A stretch of DNA of 64,000 nt from Xenopus tropicalis (lineage: Eukaryota; Chordata; Amphibia; Anura; Pipidae): positions 20,786,482 to 20,850,481 of the forward strand of contig NC_030681.2 of assembly GCF_000004195.4 (NCBI RefSeq), given 5' to 3'. This document shows positions 1 through 11,914 of this stretch, piece after piece (position 1 is the stretch's first letter; each line of letters starts with the position of its first letter). The notes under the pieces were generated by a model that was not told the origin of the DNA, did no database searches, and saw only the letters and a program-made list of their open reading frames with translations. The position numbers were made by a program, and so were the translations under genes.

Positions 1-84
1 TTACTTTTGTGGGTCCTTGTGGAGTAATTTCAGTCCATTATTTTTACTAATTATAGTTTGCTACTCTATATAACCCCTTTGTGG

Positions 85-188
85 CCTAATTTGCATATGC
101 AGATTTGGGTTTGGTATTCGGCCGAATCTTCCATGAAGGATTTGGGGTTCAACCGAATCCCAAAATCGTGGATTCAGTTCATCCCTAA
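85..188 (+). mobile_element. hAT-type MITE fragment (GGATGCACC family)
   Basis: Contains GTATTCGGCCGAATC and ends GATTCAGTTCATCCCT, related to the complete element at 32564-32744, which ends GATTCAGTGCATCC. The 5' end is missing or too diverged to place. Confidence 0.5.
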
Positions 189-755
189 TATCGAGAGAGG
201 CATAACCATATTTAGCTCACTGGTAGGGACATGCATGAAAGTCAGCTAACCATGTGGAAACTAATGTTCCCATTTGTTCCATATTGAAACATAAATCCTG
301 CAACATGATAGGAGCTGTTACATAAAGTGGAATTAACACAGACATGTCGTGCTGGCTTACTTCACATAATAATCCTACTTTTTCAAGAATTATACAATCA
401 AGCCCACAAGGTGGCCCTGTTGGATCAGATTAGTTTTTTCTGTAGAGCTGTAACTTACAACGCTAATGGGAAAGGGCACACTGGCCAATTCCAGGCATTA
501 TGTTGCCCGTGATAGGTGCCAAAATTCACTGGCTTCCCATTTATTTCAGTGGCAACTGTATAAGAGCACAATTGCACTCTTGGGTCAGGAAATGGTGATA
601 TATCTGAGTGACTGACACCGAATGCTCAAGTGCAGGTAATTCCTATTAGAATGAATGTCAAGCAAACCTGATCGTTTTGTAGATTTGTACTTACCAAAAG
701 AAATCAGTGTCAAAACTCTTAAATAACCTCAAGTTGGGTATCACTGATAAGTTTT

Positions 756-2818
756 GCACCATCTCTCCCTACTATACCTGCTATCCCACAGCCCCAGTCC
801 CTTCCCAGAGGCTATTATCCCACTGCTACTATAGGCACCATCTCTCCCTACTATACCTGCTATCCCACAGCCACAGTCCCTTCCCAGAGGCTATTATCCC
901 CCCACTGCTACTATAGGCACCATCTCTCCCTACTATACCTGCTATCCCACAGCCCCAGTCCCTTCCCAGAGTCTATTATCCCCCCACTGCTACTATAGGC
1001 ACCATCTCTCCCTACTATACCTGCTATCCCACAGCCCCAGTCCCTTCCCAGAGGCTATTATCCCCCCACTGCTACTATAGGCACCATCTCTCCCTACTAT
1101 ACCTGCTATCCCACAGTCCCTTCCCAGAGGCTATTATCCCACTGCTACTATAGGCACCATCTCTCCCTACTATACCTGCTATCCCACAGCCCCAGTCCCT
1201 TCCCAGAGGCTATTATCCCACTGCTACTATAGGCACCATCTCTCCCTACTATACCTGCTATCCCACAGCCCCAGTCCCTTCCCAGAGGCTATTATCCCCC
1301 CACTGCTACTATAGGCACCATCTCTCCCTACTATACCTGCTATCCCACAGCCCCAGTCCCTTCCCAGAGGCTATTATTCCCCCACTGCTACTATAGGCAC
1401 CATCTCTCCCTACTATACCTGCTATCCCACAGCCCCAGTCCCTTCCCAGAGGCTATTATCCCCCCACTGCTACTATAGGCACCATCTCTCCCTACTATAT
1501 CTGCTATCCCACAGCCCCAGTCCCTTCCCAGAGGCTATTATTCCCCACTGCTACTATAGGCACCATCTCTCCCTACTATACCTACTATCCCACAGCCCCA
1601 GTCCCTTCCCAGAGGCTATTATCCCCCCACTGATACTATAGGCACCATCTCTCCCTACTATACCTGCTATCCCACAGCCCCAGTCCCTTCCCAAAGGCTA
1701 TTATCCCCCCACTGCTACTATAGGCACCATCTCTCCCTACTATACCTGCTATCCCACAGCCACAGTCCCTTCCCAGAGGCTATTATCCCCCCACTGCTAC
1801 TATAGGCACCATCTCTCCCTACTATACTTGCTATCCCACAGCCACAGTCCCTTCCCAGAGGCTATTATCCCCCACTGCTACTATAGGCACCATCTCTCCC
1901 TACTATACTTGCTATCCCAGAGGCTATTATCCCCCACTGCTACTATAGGCACCATCTCTCCCTACTATACCTGCTATCCCACAGCCACAGTCCCTTCCCA
2001 GAGGCTATTATCCCCCCACTGCTACTATAGGCACCATCTCTCCCTACTATACCTGCTATCCCACAGCCACAGTCCCTTCCCAGAGGCTATTATCCCCCCA
2101 CTGCTACTATAGGCACCATCTCTCCCTACTATACCTGCTATCCCACAGCCACAGTCCCTTCCCAGAGGCTATTATCCCCCCACTGCTACTATAGGCACCA
2201 TCTCTCCCTACTATACTTGCTATCCCACAGCCACAGTCCCTTCCCAGAGGCTATTATCCCCCCACTGCTACTATAGGCACCATCTCTCCCTACTATACTT
2301 GCTATCCCACAGCCACAGTCCCTTCCCAGAGGCTATTATCCCCCACTGCTACTATAGGCACCATCTCTCCCTACTATACCTGCTATCCCACAGCCCCAGT
2401 CCCTTCCCAGAGGCTATTATCCAACTGCTACTATAGGCACCATCTCTCCCTACTATACCTGCTATCCCACAGCCACAGTCCCTTCCCAGAGGCTATTATC
2501 CCCCCACTGCTACTATAGGCACCATCTCTCCCTACTATACCTGCTATCCCACAGCCCCAGTCCCTTTCCAGAGACTATTATCCCCCCACTGCTACTATAG
2601 GCACCATCTCTCCCTACTATACCTGCTATCCCACAGCCCCAGTCCCTTCCCAGAGGCTATTATCCCCCACTGCTACTATAGGCACCATCTCTCCCTACTA
2701 TACCTGCTATCCCACAGCCCCAGTCCCTTCCCAGAGGCTATTATCCCCCCACTGCTATTATAGGCACCATCTCTCCCTACTATACCTACTATCCCACAGC
2801 CACAGTCCCTTCCCAGAG
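756..2818 (+). repeat. Tandem array of ~80-bp units (array 1)
   Basis: About 25 head-to-tail units of 79-82 bp. Each contains GGCACCATCTCTCCCTAC, TATACCTGCTATCCCACAG, and CAGTCCCTTCCCAGAGGC followed by TATTATCCC. Length variation comes mostly from the C-run and from GCCCCAG versus GCCACAG. A truncated unit occurs near 1905-1925. Open frames across it are by-products of the repeat. The same unit forms array 2 (8798-10046) in the same orientation. Confidence 0.95.
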
Positions 2819-3431
2819 CTTTTATTCTTCTGCTCTGACAGTGCTGCTGGGCGTCAATTATGTTCATATTTAATGTCATTTCCATATGGTACTGCTTGGT
2901 GACCTTTGTTTATAAAATTATTTTTAGCTTTCTACTGCATTTCCACATTTGTCCATTAGGTGTCACCCTTTCTGCACCGGCAGTTGTCTGGCATCTACTT
3001 TTCTCAGAAAAATAAAACAAATGTGTAATTTAATGTAATATTATTTGTTTGGAAAGTGCTGCAGGAATTCATCACCATCCCAAACAGAAGAGCCTGCAGT
3101 GCCATGTACTCCATACGCAGCCTCCTCCTAGCCTAAAGTGGCACTGACAGCCACACAGTATGGCATCACTATGTTACAGAAATTTGGCCAGATGCTGTTT
3201 TAAGAACCTGGCTGGAAAAGCTCTAAAAATCAATAACGGCCTATTAAAATCAAATACGATTTCACCTGCTCTTCACTTGCGTTTCAAATTATTTGCAGAA
3301 CTGTATATAGCATATTGGAGGGATAGCATTGAGCTTTCAGCTTGAGCTGACACTTGTATTCAAGGGGAATTAATCACCCTACTACTTATTATAGGGCTTC
3401 TATACTTAACCAGCAGATAGTTTGCATCATT

Positions 3432-4155
3432 TTAAAGGAAAACTATACCCCCCACAATGAATACTTTATGAACCGATAGTTTAAGTGACCTATTAAAGAA
3501 TCTCACCAAACTGGAATATATATATATCAGTAAATATTGTCCTTTTACATCCTTTCCCTTGAGCCGCCATTTAGTGATGGGATGTGTGCTCCCTCAGAGA
3601 TCAGCTGACAGGAAATAATAATAACTGTAACAGGAAGTAGTGTGGGAGCAAAAGGCAGACGCTGCCCATTAATTGGCTGATGGGGCCTAGCTTGTATGTG
3701 TGCCTTGGCTTGTTTGTGTGCACTGTGAATCCTATGATCCCAGGAGGCGCCCCATACCAAGCTGGAATAAATATTATACACATATATCAGTATATGTTTT
3801 CTTTTTCCATCTTTCCCTTGAAACACCATTTTGATTTGTGTTCACCCTCAGAGATCACCTGACAGGAAATAATGCAGCTCTAACTGTAACAGGAAGTAGT
3901 GTGGGAGTAAAAGGCAGAACTGTGTCCATTAATTGGCTGATGGGGCCTAGCATGTTTGTGTGCACCGTGAATCCTATGATCCCAGGGGGCGGCCCTTAGT
4001 ACTTAAAATGGCAGTTTTCTATTTAGGATTACTCAATAGCACATACTAATAAAAAAATGTGTTTTTATGAAAATGGTTTATTTAGATGAAGCAGGGTTTT
4101 ACATGTAAGCAGCTTTATGCCATATACTTTGAGTGGGGTATAGTTTTCCTTTGTA
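3432..4155 (+). mobile_element. TTAA-type MITE with internal duplication
   Basis: Starts TTAAAGGAAAACTATACCCC and ends with the inverted GGGGTATAGTTTTCCTTT. The inside holds a ~200-bp segment twice (about 3550-3750 and 3815-3990), sharing GTAACAGGAAGTAGTGTGGG and TTAATTGGCTGATGGGGCCT. A shorter relative lies at 56748-57040. It resembles the TTAAAGG-type (T2/piggyBac-like) MITEs of Xenopus. Confidence 0.7.
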
Positions 4156-4159
4156 GGGA

Positions 4160-4955
4160 TCCCAAAGATTTGGGCCCCTTAGGTGGCTTCCTGTTTAGAC
4201 AGGCACTAGAGGGGGGCCTTATGGGTTATGGACACCTAAAGGTGGTCCTAGATGTTTATGTTCTGAAAGGGAGTTTCCCTGCAGGTTAACCGCAACCATT
4301 AGATGGTGGTGTGCTAAAAGTATAAAATGGGATGACACACATTTTGTGCAAGGTTTTAGTCCTGGAACCAAACCTCTTACAGAGGCTAGCTACAGGCTGG
4401 AGTTCTGTAGTTTAGGAGCTTTTGTATAGTTCACTCTAGGAGTGCAAGACAGAGTAATTAGAAAGGGCAAACGGAAGCCACTCCAGGAGGTAGCGAGGTT
4501 AAGACCTCCCGGCATTCATCGCCGGAGTTCAGGGTTACTAAGTGGCCAGCTCAGGTGAAAGCAAGGGACCACATAGTGGAGATTCCTAATCAAAGGGAGT
4601 ACAGGGGAGAGCCCTAGAGAGGGTCTCCTGGCACGTGTAACGGGGGGGAACTCCCAAAGAGGGTCTTCTGGCGGGAGTACTGGGAATAAGCCTGAGAGAG
4701 CAGTTCTCCCAGAAGGAAGTAAGGAGAGTACCTGAACTGCCTGTTATACCCTGGATAATCTGTGTGCAAGTAATAAACAAGTTCATCTGGTTAACCATCA
4801 CTGCCAGTGTCCTGGTCCATTCCTCCCAGAGTGGATCCTCAACTGCCTGGTAAGCAGCTACCTCAAGGAGGGCAAGATACTGGGAGTTGCAAGGGAGTCC
4901 CTGTCCAAGGAGGACAGTACAGAATTTCCCAGGGAGGGGTGTTACAGTTCAACCT
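4160..4955 (+). mobile_element. Possible solo LTR remnant
   Basis: The tract has a TATA-like TATAAAATGG at 4321, an AATAAA near 4771, purine-rich short repeats (GAGAGGGTCTCCTGG, then AGAGGGTCTTCTGG) and a possible terminal TGTTACA near 4949. No target duplication or second LTR was found. It could equally be an unrelated repeat. Confidence 0.3.
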
Positions 4956-6096
4956 GTCCCTACCCTGGGTGGAGGCACGCCAAGTAACAGCAATATTATA
5001 CCTGCCCCCCATAGTAAGCGGGGACACAGGGCTCCTGTAGCCCCACACGCAGCAATTGCGTGGTAAAAGTAGCAGAACCGTCTAAAGTGGGCTACACCTT
5101 TAATAGAAAACTCCATGAAAATATGAAATTTAGGAGGGCTAATTTGTAGGCTTAGATTTGTACTGCCCAAGGGTCCTGTTATTCTCGCGTTAGTACCACA
5201 GCTCTACAAATAGCAATGCAAGATTGTATTCCCAGTCCAGTGACCTAGATGAGGCCCCAATGGCATATGTTGCACATGGAAGATATTATTTCATAGATCC
5301 TGCAAATGTGTCTGTAAACAGGGACGTAGTTAGTTGCAATACATAATAGTAGATCGCAGTCCTCTAAATAAATCATATTTTGCAATGCAGTTTAGCTTAT
5401 TACATACTCCAGTGTCTTGCAAGGCCTCAGCATTCCCTTGGGACGATATGAGCAACCTTGCCCTAGATCTACTCACTGAACCTCATAGACATCATTACAG
5501 CCAAGAATATATTATTTATATGTGAACAGTGTATATGTTATTTCTATAAAATGATTTCTAGCTGTTCAGGCCTTGACGGGCACAGTGGTCTCACTATGAT
5601 ATGATGGTTAAGGCTTGGCCTATAATTTAGCATGGTATATAACCCTGATTTCCCTCCATGCCTCACTAGCAGAAAAGTGTCCGTGATTTTCACTCTCCGG
5701 CACAGCAAGTTATTTAGAGCCCCATCATGCACGGTATGAGCATACCTCTAGAAGACAGAGCACACTTAGCCTTGCATTTTATTGCAGCACTTAATTCAGA
5801 TTTAGACTACACTGGATTTGGTTTGGAGCCATGCAGTATAGCCATAAAGAGGACATATGCCCACCTTCATAACTTAATATACATTTGCTCAGTGTCATCT
5901 TCTTAGCACTTTGCATTCATTTATTTATTTTGATATTATAATATTAGTAGTTTTTACCTGGTTATATGCAGCAGTTGTTACAGGGATGCTCCTTGCTGTT
6001 GTTTCCAGGCATGGGATAGACACGCAAAAGCTTAATTTGCTGCTTCAGGAAACTTTCCCTCTTAGCCTGTTTCTTGTTCATTTCTCTTCTTTATTA

Positions 6097-6498
6097 TTAA
6101 AGCAGAAGGAAAGGCTAATAAAGAGTTAATCTCAAGCTGCAGGCATACCTTCAGTTCTCTCAATAGTGCCCTCAAGTCTCCCCATATTTCGCCTGTTCAG
6201 ATGATCAGACGCCTCATAGGAAATAAAAATGCTGCGCTTTGTAAACAAAATTCCCACAATGCCTCGCTCCTGCACCAAGACCAAGACCCCTGTACATGAG
6301 TTAGTAAGAGGGGAGGGGAGGGGAGGCGAGGGGGGGGGGGGGGAGGGAGGGAGAGAACTGGGCAGACTCTGGCACAGGAATTAAGGCAACAAGGAAGGAG
6401 ACAAGAAATCCTGTTTCATTTGATAGAGTGATATGCCTGTATTTACATAGACCTTTCTGATAAAGCTTACTTAGTTTTTACCTTTCCTTCTCCTTTAA
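6097..6498 (+). mobile_element. TTAA-type MITE (AAGGAAAGGC family)
   Basis: Flanked by TTAA at 6097 and 6495. The left end is AGAAGGAAAGGCTAATAAAG, the right end ACCTTTCCTTCTCCTTTAA. A second copy is at 42862-43298 with the same internal GAGTTAATCTCAAGCTGCAG. It includes a G-rich run (6310-6355). Confidence 0.75.
6310..6355 (+). repeat. G-rich low-complexity tract
   Basis: GAGGGG repeats passing into a run of about 14 G, then GGGAGGGAGGGAG. It could form G-quadruplexes on the + strand. It lies inside the MITE at 6097-6498. Confidence 0.8.
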
Positions 6499-8253
6499 AT
6501 TGCTACCTGGTTGCTAGGGACAGTAACCCAGGGCTGGAACTAAGGTAGGCCGAAGAGGCATGTGCCTCGGTCGCAATGGTACACGTACATTCTCCTTCAC
6601 CTACCCCCAGTCCCAGCCCTTGTCCCACAACCTCCTGCTTCTTACTTACCCCACACCACCATTGGCCTATAGCACACATGCGCCCCTCCGTATGTGTTGG
6701 CAGGGGGGTGGGCTGAGTTTGCAGGCCGGGTTGCCTACGTCGCCCTGTCGGCTTGGCCTTGCCCTGTAGTGACCTTAACAAAATGATAGCATCGAAAAAA
6801 ATAGTATTTACTGGTCACCTGTTTAAAAGCAAACATCTTATTGGTCACTTTTGGCTAATGCAGTAAAAGGCACCACACTTGCCCAGGAGCCCTGAATCAA
6901 ACTCAATATTTACCTCTGGGGTTGGTGTCCAGTTTCCCTTTTACACCATGTCTGCAGCATTATAGGAGGTCTGGTCCGATTCCTGACTGATGCAGTATTG
7001 CCAGGTGAAAGTAGACCTGCTAGTGGGCTTAGCAGGAGTGTGAATGTAGCCATATTGGTGCACATGAATTTATAGTCACAAAGAATACAGTCCTTGCCAA
7101 CATATGCTGAGGAATATAAAATAAGAGCTGTTAAGTACACACGCTGGACTGACTGAAGGGCCTGGTGATTTAGAATCTGGTGGCATTTATATTGGATTTG
7201 GGGCAGCATGACAGGGGCTGTGGACAGTGTAGTTAATCCTGTGCTACTTAGGGCTACTGCTCAAACTGTTCCTCACTCTCTTCTGGTTAACCCTTACCTT
7301 CTGCGTGTGGTATAAACATAAACTAATTGGCGAGGGGTGAGAATGGCAATAGGAGAGAGATGGAATGTCTGTCTGTCTGCAGTTATTATACATATGGGTG
7401 AACCCCTATCAGTTTTGTCCGGTATAATACACCGCCCTTATACATGCAAGGTGATATAGAGAGAAATGAAATAACCATTGTGTTTCTACCCGGTGACATA
7501 TAGCTCACTTTCATACAAATAAAATGCTTTCAGGCTGCAACCGTCCTGATCCACCCTCTCTGCAATGCAGTCTGTTTAGAATCTCTTTGTCTCCAGTGAA
7601 AATAAATGGCACAGTCGGGGCTGCTTAGAGATTTTATATTCCTAGAACTCTCTTGCCCTCACAGCTAGAAACAAACCTGTGCCTGTTGGGCCTGGGCCAA
7701 AATACTGAGCCAAATTTGCTGAGTCTTTAAAACAGAATAAAATGCTTATTTAAAAAAAAAACAATGCAATAAATAAAACCGTGGCTCCTAAGCTGAGGTG
7801 CTGCCCCTCCCAAAGGCACCCAATGCAGTGTATGATGGGGCCCTGCCACTTAGGGCTGGCATTTGGTGATGGGCTGGCATTTGGCAAATGTACCACTGTG
7901 TTTCCATACACCTGTTGATTCTTTGGGTGGCTAAGGGGGCCCAAACAATTGTTGGGCCACAAATATCCCGGTAAAGTGTTGTTTTTGCTTTCATTATGCG
8001 AATGTTTATATTTGGGTGAACCTGCTCTTTACTCTGATTTTATCAAACCTCAATCCCTCCATCTGTTGTTATACTATAACTCCCAGCATCCCTCAACAGC
8101 AGGGTGCTGGCAGTTGTCATTGAGCAACAGATTGATAGTGGCAGCCCAGTCCTAAATACTATGGAAAACAGAATGTGTTTTTATGGGGGTTTTTTTTTTT
8201 GGGGCTATGGTTGTCATTGCTTAACCGCAATCTTTTATCTGTGTTTCCCCCAG

Positions 8254-8453
8254 GTTGAACCTAGTTGAAGCTTTTGTGACGGACGCAGAACTAAGACAGT
8301 GCCTTCAGGAAGATCTGCTCCGTCGCTTTCCAGATCTTAATCGCTTAGCGAAAAAATTCCAGAGACAGACTGCTAACCTGCAGGATTGCTATAGACTTTA
8401 CCAGGCTGTGAATCAGCTTCCAGGTGTTATACAAGCAATTGAAAAATATGAAG
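8254..8453 (+). CDS. msh2: MSH2 exon 7 (lever domain)
   Basis: Coding exon of the mismatch-repair ATPase MSH2, the shared subunit of MutSalpha (with MSH6) and MutSbeta (with MSH3), which binds mispaired DNA in the nucleus. The acceptor is a pyrimidine run plus CAG at 8251-8253 and the donor is GTGAGT at 8454. The 200-bp length equals human exon 7. The first base completes codon 359 (human numbering). The reading then runs NLVEAFV..AELRQ and [16 protein letters not shown] to the end of the exon, matching the alpha-helical lever (domain III). Exons 1-6 were not found in the 8.25 kb upstream. The identification rests on near-identity with vertebrate MSH2. Confidence 0.97.
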
Positions 8454-8797
8454 GTGAGTACTAGCTGTGAAAATAATCCTTGCATCCGGTGTCAGACTGG
8501 GGTGTGTGGGGGCCCCCCATTCCAGCCGCAAGCTTCTCTGCATGGCAAGACCAGCGCCTATCGCAACCCCTCCAACTCGTACACGTGCGCACATTCCATT
8601 CCTTTTGTGTATATTTTATATATGCAATAGGGCTGGAGCTGGAGTGCCCAGGAGCAGCCACAGACAGTTTCAAACAGGGATGGACAGCTGCCTTGGGTCA
8701 ACTGAGTTTTTCCTAATGTAACTTCTTAATCAGCCTCCTTAGATCCCTCTTACTGCTTCCTGGTGTTTGGTAAAGCCAGGATTGGAAGAGCTGACTG

Positions 8798-10046
8798 CTT
8801 CTATAGGCACCAACTGATACCTGCTATCCCACAGCCACAGTCTCTTCCCAGAGGCTATTATCCCCCCACTGCTACTATAGGCACCATCTCTCCCTACTAT
8901 ACCTGCTATCCCACAGCCACAGTCCCTTCCCAGAGGCTATTATCCCCCCACTGCTACTATAGGCACCATCTCTCCCTACTATACCTGCTATCCCCCAGTC
9001 CCTTCCCAGAGGCTATTATCCCACTGCTACTATAGGCACCATCTCTCCCTACTATACCTGCTATCCCACAGCCCCAGTCCCTTCCCAGAGGCTATTATCC
9101 CACTGCTACTATAGGCACCATCTCTCCCTACTATACCTGCTATCCCACAGTCACAGTCCCTTCCCAGAGGCTATTATCCCCCTACTGCTACTATAGGCAC
9201 CATCTCTCCCTACTATACCTGCTATCCCACAGCCACAGTCCCTTCCCAGAGGCTATTATCCCCCTACTGCTACTATAGGCACCATCTCTCCCTACTATAC
9301 CTGCTAGCCTCTGGGAAGGGACTGTGGCTGTGGGATATTATCCCCCCACTGCTACTATAGGCACCATCTCTCCCTACTATACGTGCTATTCCACAGCTAC
9401 AGTCCCTTCCCAGAGGCTATTATCCCACTGCTACTATAGGCACCATCTCTCCCTACTATACCTGCTATCCCACAGCCCCAGTCCCTTCCCAGAGGCTATT
9501 ATGCCCCCACTACTACTATAGGCACCATCTCTCCCTACTATACCTGCTAGCCTGTGGGAAGGGACTGTGGCTGTGGGATATTATCCCTCCACTGCTACTA
9601 TAGGCACCATCTCTCCCTACTATACCTGCTATCCCACAGTCCCTTCCCAGAGGATATTATACCCCCCACTGCTACTTTAGGCACCACCTCTCCCTACTAT
9701 ACCTGCTATCCCACAGCCCGAGTCCCTTCCCAGAGGCTATTCTCCCCCCACTGCTACTATAGGCACCATCTCTCCCTACTATACCTGCTATCCCACAGCC
9801 ACAGTCCCTTCCCAGAGGCTATTATCCCCCCACTGCTACTATAGGCACCATCTCTCCCTACTATACCTGCTATCCCACAGCCACAGTCCCTTCCCAGAGG
9901 CTATTATCCCCCCACTGCTACTATAGGCACCATCTCTCCCTACCATACCTGCTATCCCACAGCCACAGTCCCTTCCCAGAGGCTATTATCCCCCCACTGC
10001 TACTATAGGCACCATCTCTCCCTACTATACCTACTATCCACAGCTG
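8798..10046 (+). repeat. Tandem array of ~80-bp units (array 2)
   Basis: About 15 units of the same repeat as array 1, same orientation, starting 345 bases after exon 7. Two units carry a precisely inverted 29-base block (9307-9335 and 9549-9577): the segment from TCCCACAG to GAGGC is reversed, and the flanking CTGCTA and TATTATC are unchanged. The second inverted block differs by one base, so it was probably copied with its unit. Confidence 0.95.
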
Positions 10047-10570
10047 CAGTGTCGCTGTTCTAGTAGTAGCGCAAATCTGCCTGTTCTGCAAATGGTATTT
10101 TTGTGTTGGGCAGCAGATGAGCATTTTAATTAATTTTTTTTCTTCTGTTAGCTGGGGTTATGGCAACAAGTGCCTTCTACTCCCTTAGAACTGCAAGAAA
10201 ACTTCATTGCTAGGAAACTAGAATGCACCCATTCTCATTGTCACATTAGCTCCGTTTGCTTGTTATTCTTGGGCTTGTGAAAGTGCCCTTGAGAAGGCAG
10301 GTGGTGCTGCGCATTAACAGACTTTTTGGCAGATTGTTCTGTGCCTAATGCTTAAGTGACATTTAAATGAATATACCCCTGACTTTAATACATCCCTGCT
10401 CTGTAATTGCTCTCTTAGGCAGAAAGAAACTAAAATTAGAAAATAAATTATTTGCTAAATATATTATTTAGAATTAATTAAAATTTTTATTACCTTCTAC
10501 TTTCATATAAAGCACAGTGCTTCATGGCAAGCCCACTATGTGTACCTGTAATACTTTTAATTGCTAGCTA

Positions 10571-10790
10571 TGCAGGTATGGGACCTGTTATCTAGAATAC
10601 TCAGGGTCTGGATTTTCTGAAGAAGGGGAATTTACATTATTTGGATCACCATATCTTAATTCAACTAAAAAAAAATTTTTAAACATTAAATAAACTCAGT
10701 AGGATTGTTATTTACAAAGAAAAAAGCTGGAATGCTTAGCTCCTGGGATATTCAAGATAAGAGATTCTTACATAACATGGAACTCTATGT
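10571..10790 (+). mobile_element. Fragment of the CAGGTATGGGA element family
   Basis: Starts GCAGGTATGGGACCTGTTAT and includes TTTGGATCACCATATCTTAA. It is related to the termini of the element at 44736-45722 and to the fragment at 61627-61710. Confidence 0.6.
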
Positions 10791-11529
10791 CTGAAGGTGA
10801 CAAAAGAAGACCAATAGAATTGTGTTCACTTTTAGTATGAAGTAGAGAGAAATATTTAGAGACAATTTGCAATTGGTCTTCATTATTTATTATCTTTAGT
10901 TATTTCACTTTTTGTTCAGCAGTTCTCCAGTTTGGAGTTTCAACACGTATCTGGTTGCTAGCGTCCAAATTACTTTAGCAACCAGGGAGCAGTTTGAAGG
11001 AGAGGCTGATATATGAATAGGAGAGGAATAGAATAGAAGAATAAGTTATAAAAAAGAACAATAAATCTATAGCCTCACAGAGCAATATTTTTCGGCTGCT
11101 GCGGTGAGTGACCTCAATTTAAAAACTGCAAAGAGTTAGAAGGTGGCAAATAGTTATAGGAACTATAAAAAAAAAAATAAAAAAAAAATGACCAAATGAA
11201 TAGTTGATTAGAGTAGGCCATTCTGTAACAAAGTAAAAGTTAATTGAAAGGTAAACCATCCCAATTAAGTTATTAAAGGCAATTTAAAAGGCAGTTTAAA
11301 AAGCAAATCTTATTGGTTGCTATGGGTTACTGCTCCTTTTTTTACATGTGGGGGGGAAATGAAGCAGCTTTAAATGTTGTGCTTAACTTTATAAATGAGC
11401 TACAGTTGCCATTGGTACAGAATGCTTCCATTTTTTACGTTAACGAACATGATTGTTATATTGATGCCTAGGTGGGACCACAGATGGTGTAGATGATCCA
11501 TTTAGCAAGCCAGACCAAACTGCACTCTA

Positions 11530-11914
11530 AAGGTGGCCATACACCAGCAGATCCGCTCACTTGGCGATGTCACCAAGCGAGCGGATCTTCCCCCGATATC
11601 CCCACCTACGGGTGGGCGATATCGGGGAGCATTTAGGTTAAAAAAAAAATAATCCGATCGTTTGGCCCTGGGGCCAAACGATCGGAATATGTGGGCGGCA
11701 ATGGGGCAGTCGGATCGGGGACCTCATCAATGAGCCGATGCGGTCCCCGATCCGACCGGATTTTCTAACCTGGCCGATCGAGATCTGGCCAATTTCAGGC
11801 CAGATATCGGTCGGCCAGGCCGCTCTGCTGTCCCCATACACGGGCCGATTAGCTGCCGAATCGGTCCAAGGGACCGATATCGGCAGCTATAGTCGGCCCG
11901 TGTATGGCCACCTT
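11530..11914 (+). mobile_element. MITE with AAGGTGGCC termini (copy 1)
   Basis: Terminal inverted repeats AAGGTGGCCATACAC and GTGTATGGCCACCTT. The interior is rich in CGATATCGG-type palindromes, including GATCGTTTGGCC facing GGCCAAACGATC and CCTGGCCGATCGAGATCTGG. Other copies lie at 15588-18747 (split by a LINE), 27008-27353, 34798-35136, 50170-50432, 54037-54224 and 58602-58885. Confidence 0.85.

Larger units (their letters stand above)
1..8253 (+). other. msh2: MSH2 intron 6 (3' part)
   Basis: Inferred intron upstream of exon 7; no sequence resembling MSH2 exon 6 was seen. It holds a hAT-type fragment (about 85-188), the first ~80-bp array (756-2818), TTAA elements at 3432-4155 and 6097-6498, and an LTR-like tract at about 4160-4955. 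I recognise nothing in 189-755, 2819-3431, 4956-6096 and 6499-8253 apart from low-complexity runs such as poly-A at 7751 and poly-T/G near 8188. Confidence 0.7.

Noticed and set aside
1828..2112. Open frames across the ~80-bp arrays (also at 707-916, 8763-9844)
   Set aside because: They arise from the repeat sequence itself, differ between units through indels, and have no protein similarity.
756..2818. CRISPR-like regular repeats
   Set aside because: Units are contiguous with no variable spacers, in a vertebrate intron; it is a minisatellite/satellite array.
1..8253. MSH2 exon 6 within the window
   Set aside because: I looked for the conserved segment preceding exon 7 (NQWIKQPL-like) and found none; it must lie upstream.
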